Source: Pseudomonadota bacterium | Lineage (GTDB): Bacteria > Pseudomonadota > Alphaproteobacteria > Acetobacterales > Acetobacteraceae | Length of the DNA stretch: 8,667 nucleotides | Direction: 5' to 3' | NCBI GenBank assembly: GCA_021828605.1 | Contig: JAJZEG010000210.1 | Location: forward strand, 1 to 8,667 | Shown: positions 1-4,478 of the stretch, in pieces | Layout of the letters: each line of letters opens with the position of its first letter | Numbering within the stretch: position 1 is the first letter of the stretch | The notes under the pieces: model-generated | Database searches by the model: none | Seen by the model: only the letters and a program-made list of their open reading frames with translations | Told to the model about the DNA's origin: nothing | Program-made: the position numbers and the translations under genes

Positions 1-38
1 GCGGAATTGGTAACGACTGAGCTGATAACGCCAGACAT
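1..38 (-). CDS. Probable flagellin, 5' end only (partial at window edge)
   Basis: Reading leftwards from an ATG at 36-38, the first 12 codons give MSGVISSVVTNS before the window ends. A good ribosome binding site, AAGGA at 46-50, lies 7 nt upstream of this ATG. The pattern (small residues, then V-V-T-N-S) matches the N-terminal D0 segment of flagellins, which typically read S-I-x-T-N-x-x-A after the start. Its place directly after flgE, flgK and flgL on the same strand, 96 nt beyond flgL, is where a filament gene is often found. With only 12 residues the identity is inference; another axial protein or an unrelated gene starting here cannot be excluded. I see no sigma-54 or sigma-28 type promoter in the 96-nt gap, so it may depend on read-through from upstream genes. 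Confidence 0.5.
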   Translation of the reverse strand, partial: MSGVISSVVTNS

Positions 39-87
39 GATTTAATCCTTATGGATAGTCATTTCGTATTTTCGCGTTTTGCGATCT

Positions 88-105
88 CAGCGTATATTGC
101 GCTGA
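88..105 (-). other. Small inverted repeat between flgL and the flagellin start
   Basis: CAGCG at 88-92 pairs with CGCTG at 100-104 around a 7-nt loop (a flanking T-A pair adds one more). It sits about 30 nt past the flgL stop and 50 nt before the next start codon. No U-tract follows on either strand, so it is not a canonical intrinsic terminator. It could be a processing or attenuation hairpin separating flgL from a more highly expressed filament gene, or chance. Confidence 0.2.
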
Positions 106-134
106 AATTGTTAACACCGCGTGAACGTGATCCG

Positions 135-1226
135 CTAAATATACTGGGTCAGCGTCATTGTTTTCATCGCGGCGATGAGTTGATAGGAGGCTTGCAACTG
201 GGTTTGCACCGAGGAGAGTTGCGAGAGGGTGGTCGCCATATTGACCTGAGTGACGCCCGCTTGTTGGGTGGTCAGGCCGGTGATGGTTTGTTGCAGGCCG
301 GTAGCTTGCGCGGTGACAGCGCTCTGGGTGTTGCCGAGCACCCCGGCATCCTGGTTCAGCATGTCGATGGCGGAGCCGAGAGTGGCGGTGGTGGATTGGA
401 TGAAATTTGAATAGCCGGATGCTTGCGCGGTGGTCGGGCTGAGAGCCGCGACGGTGGCGAGGCTGGTGAGAATGTCGCGCATATAGGAGCCGGTGGTGCC
501 TGCGCCGCTGGAGCCGGAGGTGACGAAGCCATTACTGTTGGCCGCGATACCGATGGTGGCGGTGGTGCCGTTGCCAAGGGCTACTTGCGGCAGAGCCGGG
601 TTGGCGCCGAGCGATGCGGCGAACGGCGATGTGCCAGCCGCGTTGGATTGGCCGATGGCGAGGGTGGCTGAGGCTGTGGCGCTGGCGCCGTTGGTGGTGA
701 GACCGGCGACGGCTGCGGCAATTTGGGCGGCGAACGGGCTGGATGCGATGGCATTCGCGTTGGTGATTGGCGGGACGGCGGTATTTTGGCCGCCGAAAAT
801 ATAGATCGTGCCGTCTTTGCTGTTGAGCATATCCGCGACCTGCACCAGCGCTTGTTGCGCGGATTTGGCGACCACGGCCAAGGCTTGCGCATTGGTGGGA
901 TCGACGCTTTGCACCGCGCTCAACACGCCGGACGCAATGGTGCTGATACTGGCGAGGGCTGATTGCTGCACGCCCATCCGACCGGTGGCGGCGGTGATGT
1001 TGGAGACGGTGCTGGTCAGGCCGGTGATTTGGCTGCCGAGTGCGAGGGCTGACTGGGTGGCGCCGGCGCTGCTATTCGCAGCATCGACCCCGGCATAGGT
1101 GGTCGCGACATAGCCACTGGCGGCTTGGGTGGTTAGTTGATCGAGCCGGGATTTGGTGGTGGCGGCTTGGGCGATTAATTGTTGCAGCGCGCCGCCGCCG
1201 GTCATGGCACCGATGGTTCCGCTCAT
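135..1226 (-). CDS. flgL: Flagellar hook-filament junction protein FlgL (HAP3)
   Basis: This 363-residue protein is the flagellin-like member of the hook-associated pair. FlgL is exported through the flagellar type III channel and forms the ring between FlgK and the first flagellin subunits. The N-terminus (residues 1-50, with ALQQLIAQAATTKSRLDQLTTQAASG) and the C-terminus (about 325-363, with TTLSQLSSVQTQLQASYQLIA, ending LTQYI) are the paired alpha-helical D0/D1 segments of the flagellin superfamily. The middle is a Gly/Ala/Thr/Ser-rich variable domain without Cys. The length is at the short end of the family range. The start ATG overlaps the flgK stop as ATGA (1223-1226) and has its own GGAGG at 1237-1241, 10 nt away, so translation is probably coupled to flgK. 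A flagellin identity is the main alternative, but position right after flgK strongly favours FlgL. Confidence 0.88.
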   Translation of the reverse strand: MSGTIGAMTGGGALQQLIAQAATTKSRLDQLTTQAASGYVATTYAGVDAANSSAGATQSALALGSQITGLTSTVSNITAATGRMGVQQSALASISTIASGVLSAVQSVDPTNAQALAVVAKSAQQALVQVADMLNSKDGTIYIFGGQNTAVPPITNANAIASSPFAAQIAAAVAGLTTNGASATASATLAIGQSNAAGTSPFAASLGANPALPQVALGNGTTATIGIAANSNGFVTSGSSGAGTTGSYMRDILTSLATVAALSPTTAQASGYSNFIQSTTATLGSAIDMLNQDAGVLGNTQSAVTAQATGLQQTITGLTTQQAGVTQVNMATTLSQLSSVQTQLQASYQLIAAMKTMTLTQYI

Positions 1227-2737
1227 TGAATCATTGCCTCCATGGTTTGTAGCATTTGTTGGGCGATGCCCACGACTTTGGCGTTGGCGGCATAGGCATT
1301 TTGCAGCGAGACCAAACGACCCATTTGCTGATCGATGCTCACACCGCTGGTTTGGGTGGCCTGGGTTTGCAGCGCCGACTGGGTTTGGCCCGCCTGGGTG
1401 GATGAGGTTTGGGCGGCGGCGCTGGTGGCGGCCTCATTGGTGACGACATTGGTGGCGAGGTCACCGAGTGACGCGTTGCCGGTAAAGGACAAAGTGATGG
1501 TGCCTGATGGCCCTAATCCGCTGGTGGCGGCGGGGGTTTGGGGCACACCCGTTTGGGCTTGGCTGCCCAAGGCGAAATTGATCACCCGATCGATCAGGGT
1601 GGAAAATCCGGCGGGTCCGCCGACTGGATTGGGGGTGAAGGCTGACGCGCCGGAAGCGCTACCCGCGACGGCGTTGGTGCCATCGCGCACCAAGGCCGGG
1701 TTGGTGATGATGGCGGGGTTGACGGTGATCGCGTTGGCGAAGCCGACCATGGCGGATTGAGGCGGGGCGGATTGAGGCGGGATAGCGCCGGTTGGGTCGC
1801 TGAATAAGGTTAGACCTTGGGCGGAAAATCGTGAGGCCAGGCTTTGGGAAAAACTATCGAGACTGGCTTGTTGGCCGGGTAGGATTTGGTCGCGCAGCGC
1901 GATGGCGGCCCCGATTGACCCACCGCCGAGGCCGCCGGTGACATCCTGGCCGTTCAAGGTGATGGGCGGGATGGTTCCGGGATAGGCGGCACTCGGGCCG
2001 AGTGTGGCGGGGCTGGTGGTGAAGGACGCGCCGTTGGTTGGCAGTTGCAGCCCTTGGCCGGTGTAGAGGGCGATGGTGCCATTGCTGGCGGTGATCGCTT
2101 TCGCGCCGGTGAGCTGGGCGACGGTTTGGATCAGGCCGGTGCGCTGGTTTTGCAAATCGGCCGAGCTGAGACCCTGTTGGTTGAGGGCGATGATTTGTTT
2201 GTTCAACGCGCCGATTTGATTGAGCGATTGGTTCAGCGTGGTGAGCGAACTGGTGATTTGGGTTTGCGCGGTTTGCCGGGCGGCGCCGATGCTGGTGGCG
2301 ATGACGTTGATTTGGCCGGTTAGGCTTTGGGCTGCCGAAATGACGGTATTTTGCTGCGCATTATTGGAGGGATCATTGAGCAAGGTTGTGAAACTCGACT
2401 GCATTGCCGCAGTTAGACTCGATAAATCGTTGCCCTGACCCGGCGTGCCCATGACTTGATCGATGCCGGACATCGCGCCGGCGATGGTTCCCTGATAGGC
2501 GGACGCGCCGATGGATTGCACCAGAGCATTTTGGATCGCGGGATTGATATTCAGGGTGGCGGGCGCCGAAGCGACGCCTGAACCGAGGCCGCCGGCACTA
2601 ACGCTGGTTAGAGCGGCGGATTCGCTGGCGTAGCTCGGGGTTCGCGCATTCGCGATATTTTGCGAAATCAGTGCGAATTGCTGGCTCATGGCGGCGAGGC
2701 CACTATTGGCGATCGCGAGACCGGTATCGATGCTCAT
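1223..2737 (-). CDS. flgK: Flagellar hook-associated protein FlgK (HAP1)
   Basis: This 504-residue protein is the first junction protein placed on the finished hook. Residues about 22-41 carry the rod/hook-family signature ALISQNIANARTPSYASES (N-I-A-N followed by T-P-x-Y). Residues about 281-308 (LRDQILPGQQASLDSF onward) match the conserved FlgK segment preceding the outer domains. Residues about 465-502 (GVSIDQQMGRLVSLQNAYAANAKVV and on) form the typical C-terminal D0 helix, in which E/D-Q-M-x-x-L-x-x-x-Q-x-A-Y is the family pattern. The length is normal. The start is supported by AGGAG at 2747-2751, 9 nt upstream. It begins 22 nt after flgE and ends in the ATGA overlap with flgL, so it is probably cotranscribed with both. 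A perfect 15-bp tandem duplication in the middle encodes PPQSA twice. Confidence 0.93.
   Translation of the reverse strand: MSIDTGLAIANSGLAAMSQQFALISQNIANARTPSYASESAALTSVSAGGLGSGVASAPATLNINPAIQNALVQSIGASAYQGTIAGAMSGIDQVMGTPGQGNDLSSLTAAMQSSFTTLLNDPSNNAQQNTVISAAQSLTGQINVIATSIGAARQTAQTQITSSLTTLNQSLNQIGALNKQIIALNQQGLSSADLQNQRTGLIQTVAQLTGAKAITASNGTIALYTGQGLQLPTNGASFTTSPATLGPSAAYPGTIPPITLNGQDVTGGLGGGSIGAAIALRDQILPGQQASLDSFSQSLASRFSAQGLTLFSDPTGAIPPQSAPPQSAMVGFANAITVNPAIITNPALVRDGTNAVAGSASGASAFTPNPVGGPAGFSTLIDRVINFALGSQAQTGVPQTPAATSGLGPSGTITLSFTGNASLGDLATNVVTNEAATSAAAQTSSTQAGQTQSALQTQATQTSGVSIDQQMGRLVSLQNAYAANAKVVGIAQQMLQTMEAMIQ
1751..1780. repeat. Two perfect 15-bp tandem copies inside flgK
   Basis: The unit GGCGGATTGAGGCGG occurs at 1751-1765 and again, identically, at 1766-1780. 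Read on the minus strand in frame it encodes PPQSA-PPQSA, in the variable middle of FlgK. An exact in-frame duplication suggests recent slippage in a surface-exposed or linker region. Confidence 0.85.
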
Positions 2738-2759
2738 GGCGTTAAACTCCTGATCGCGA

Positions 2760-4076
2760 TCACGGCAGCATGTTGATGGTGGTTTGCGCTAACGCATTGG
2801 CCGTGGTGATGACTTTTGAGTTGGCCGAATAGGCGGTTTGGGCGGCGATCAATTTGGTGAATTCGGTGGCGATATCGACATTTGAACTTTCGACCGAGCC
2901 GGTATCGATACCGCCGCTGCCATTGGATCCGACCGCATTGACCGAGGCGCCGCCTGATCCTTGGCTCGCGCTAAAGAGCTGGCCGCTCTGATTTTGCAGC
3001 GCATCGGGCGCGTGAAAAGTGGCGAGCGGGATTTGGGCGACGGTTTGGGTGAAGCCATTGCTGTAATTGACCGCGACATTGCCCTGACTATCGATGGAGA
3101 CATTGCTGAAACTGCCTTGAGGCATACCATTTTGGGTGGTGTTGAGCAGGTTGAAACTGGTCCCGGCATATTGGGTGACGCCGCTGGTGCTGCCGAAATT
3201 GCCGAGAGTAAGGGCGATTGGCTGGGCGCCGCTGCCGAAATTGGCGCTGAGATTCAGGGTTGCCGGGCCGCCACTGCTGTAGCTTGAACCGGTCAGGGCG
3301 CCGGTGGCGTTGCTAATGCTGCCAATGGTTCCCGCAGCAACCGGGTTGCCGCTGGTCGAGCCGAATTTGACCTCGGCGGAGCCGATGGTGGAGGGATTGG
3401 CGCCGGGCGAGGACAGCGTGACCGTCCAGTCGCTCGGACCATTTTGGGTCCAGTTCACATTGAGCTGCTGCAAGGTGCCGAGACTGTCATAGACGCTGAT
3501 TTGAGTGGAAACCGGTTGGCCGGGCGTGGGGGTTGCGGGGAGTTCGGCGGCGAGGCTGGCGGTGCTGGTGGCAACCGGCGCGACATTACCTTGGGGCACC
3601 TGGATCGGCGTGAGGGAGGCGGTGTTGACCACGCCGCTGGTTGGGTTGACCGACCAGCCATCGAGATAGGCGCCGGCGCCGTTGACCAGATAGCCTTGGT
3701 TATTGAGGGTGAAGTCGCCGGCGCGGGTGAAATATTGCTGGCTTTGGAAGTTTTGGGTGGTGGCGGATGCGCCGCCGGTGTTCGCGGCGGCTTGGCTGAC
3801 GGCGAAAAATCCGTTGCCGCTGATCGCCATCGCCAGCGGATCGCTGCTCTGGGTGACCGCCCCTTGTACGTCATTGGTATATTGCGGCTTTGCCACCACC
3901 GCGTCAGAGCCGTTGGCGGTCGGGGTGCTTTGCGTGAGATAATTGATGAAATTGGTGTTGACACCTTTATAGCCGATGGATTGGCTGTTCGCGATGTTAT
4001 CGCTGATATTGGTGAAGGCGCCGGATTGCGCCTGCAAGCCGCTCACGGCGGTGTCTAAAGCTCCAAAGATCGACAT
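2760..4076 (-). CDS. flgE: Flagellar hook protein FlgE
   Basis: FlgE is the building block of the flagellar hook, the flexible universal joint outside the outer membrane. The 438-residue product has all family landmarks in order. These are the N-terminal rod/hook motif (residues 1-42, with DNIANSQSIGYKGVN), the LAMAISGNGFF segment (about 81-91), YFTRAGDFTLNNQGYLVNGAG (about 115-135), the FlgE D2 signature ISVYDSLGTLQQLNVNWT (about 193-210), and the C-terminal D0 helix VESSNVDIATEFTKLIAAQTAY onward (about 395-437). Length is typical. The start ATG has GAGGG at 4080-4084 only 3-4 nt away. It heads a probable flgE-flgK-flgL unit and has a near-consensus sigma-54 promoter at 4159-4175, giving a leader of about 72 nt. 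FlgG or FlgF paralogues are unlikely because those are near 250 residues. Confidence 0.95.
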   Translation of the reverse strand: MSIFGALDTAVSGLQAQSGAFTNISDNIANSQSIGYKGVNTNFINYLTQSTPTANGSDAVVAKPQYTNDVQGAVTQSSDPLAMAISGNGFFAVSQAAANTGGASATTQNFQSQQYFTRAGDFTLNNQGYLVNGAGAYLDGWSVNPTSGVVNTASLTPIQVPQGNVAPVATSTASLAAELPATPTPGQPVSTQISVYDSLGTLQQLNVNWTQNGPSDWTVTLSSPGANPSTIGSAEVKFGSTSGNPVAAGTIGSISNATGALTGSSYSSGGPATLNLSANFGSGAQPIALTLGNFGSTSGVTQYAGTSFNLLNTTQNGMPQGSFSNVSIDSQGNVAVNYSNGFTQTVAQIPLATFHAPDALQNQSGQLFSASQGSGGASVNAVGSNGSGGIDTGSVESSNVDIATEFTKLIAAQTAYSANSKVITTANALAQTTINMLP

Positions 4077-4094
4077 GAACCCTCGCTAATGAAC

Positions 4095-4136
4095 GATCAG
4101 GCCTGAGCCGCGCCATCACGGCCCGAAATCCTGATC
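4095..4136 (-). promoter_or_regulatory. Stem-loop in the predicted flgE 5' leader
   Basis: GATCAGG at 4095-4101 is complementary to CCTGATC at 4130-4136. Inside it a second stem pairs 4105-4110 with 4119-4124 (one G-U pair in the minus-strand RNA) around an 8-nt loop. The structure falls wholly inside the leader expected from the sigma-54 promoter and leaves the ribosome binding site at 4080-4084 free. It may stabilise or modulate the flgE message. The pairing is visible; a regulatory role is inference. Confidence 0.4.
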
Positions 4137-4158
4137 AAATGACTGACGGGATGGGTTG

Positions 4159-4175
4159 TGCATTTATCGTGCCAA
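4159..4175 (-). promoter_or_regulatory. Sigma-54 (RpoN) promoter of the flgE unit
   Basis: On the minus strand this reads TTGGCACGATAAATGCA. It matches the RpoN consensus YTGGCACGrnnnTTGCW with a single mismatch (A for the first T of TTGC). The invariant GG (4173-4172) and GC (4161-4160) are separated by exactly 10 nt. With C4160 as position -12, the start of transcription would be near 4148, about 72 nt before the flgE ATG. Sigma-54 control of hook genes is established in Caulobacter and other flagellated alphaproteobacteria. It would require an NtrC-type activator such as FlbD, for which possible sites lie at 4216-4274. Confidence 0.75.
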
Positions 4176-4215
4176 GGGGCGCGGCCATGGAAATGCCGGG
4201 TTGTGGGAGTGGGGT

Positions 4216-4274
4216 CGGCAAAAACAGCCCGGTGGGGGCGGTTGTTTTTGCCGCGTGGTGGGTAAATTTTGCCG
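4216..4274. promoter_or_regulatory. Array of three activator-site-like motifs between divergent sigma-54 promoters
   Basis: The motif CGGCAAAAnnnrCC occurs three times: plus strand from 4216, minus strand from 4253, and minus strand from 4274. The first two form an inverted pair (14-bp arms with one mismatch-type G-T pair, 10-nt gap). The second and third start 21 bp apart, about two helical turns. Relative to the predicted flgE start (4148) they lie near -68 to -126, the usual distance for enhancers of NtrC-family activators. Relative to the predicted fliK start (4478) they lie near -204 to -262. From memory, the motif resembles the GGCAA-containing ftr elements bound by Caulobacter FlbD. 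That likeness needs checking. A transcript hairpin is the alternative reading of the inverted pair. Confidence 0.55.
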
Positions 4275-4317
4275 TGTGAGCGGGGGGTGAAGCGGCTTAA
4301 TGGCGGTGGATGGGGCT

Positions 4318-4365
4318 CTCGTGTCCCTGATCTGAAATCCGTTGGTTTCAGATCAGGGACACGAG
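4318..4365. repeat. Perfect 20-bp inverted repeat (hairpin 1) in the flgE-fliK intergenic region
   Basis: Bases 4318-4337 are the exact reverse complement of 4346-4365, separated by an 8-nt loop (TCCGTTGG). Each arm contains TCCCTGATCTGAAA or its complement. No T-run follows on either strand, and no gene ends nearby, so a terminator role does not fit well. It could be a palindromic extragenic element, a structured small RNA or a regulatory cruciform. No flanking target duplication is visible. Confidence 0.85.
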
Positions 4366-4385
4366 TTAATTCAAAAAGTTAGAGG

Positions 4386-4427
4386 CCTGCTTATCCCTGA
4401 AATTCAACCACGAATTTCAGGGGCAGG
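4386..4427. repeat. Second inverted repeat (hairpin 2), related to hairpin 1
   Basis: CCCTGAAATTC at 4395-4405 is the exact complement of 4412-4422 around a 6-nt loop. A further 5 bp pair outside it (CCTGC 4386-4390 with GCAGG 4423-4427), with TTAT (4391-4394) bulged on one side. It lies 20 nt after hairpin 1 and shares TCCCTGA, TTTCAG and GGACAC words with it in matching positions, which suggests a common origin. It ends 24 nt before the fliK sigma-54 promoter. Confidence 0.75.
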
Positions 4428-4450
4428 ACACTACCGGGTTAAATATTGAG

Positions 4451-4467
4451 TTGGCATGGAAATTGCC
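4451..4467 (+). promoter_or_regulatory. Sigma-54 (RpoN) promoter of the fliK-flgD unit
   Basis: The plus strand reads TTGGCATGGAAATTGCC. Compared with YTGGCACGrnnnTTGCW it keeps TTGGCA, the G at position 8 and a full TTGC, with GG (4453-4454) and GC (4465-4466) exactly 10 nt apart. C4466 as -12 puts the start of transcription near 4478, at or just before the first ATG of fliK. It faces away from the flgE promoter of the same class. This placement argues against the upstream TTG at 4446 as the fliK start, because that codon would lie outside the transcript. Confidence 0.72.
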
Positions 4468-4478
4468 AGGTGGGGGGG

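Noticed and set aside
51..410. 119-residue plus-strand open frame at the left end
   Set aside because: Most of it is antisense to flgL and its first part overlaps the leader of the flagellin-like gene; no ribosome site is seen.
3444..4058. 204-residue plus-strand open frame opposite flgE
   Set aside because: It is antisense to a full-length, family-matching FlgE and its composition is that of a GC-rich shadow frame; no start signal or domain is visible.
4318..4427. The two intergenic hairpins as intrinsic terminators
   Set aside because: They lie between divergent genes, where no known transcript ends, and lack a U-tract in either direction.
4446..4478. TTG 4446 as the start of fliK
   Set aside because: A near-consensus sigma-54 promoter occupies 4451-4467, and two ATGs follow at 4479 and 4482; the 11 extra residues are not FliK-like.
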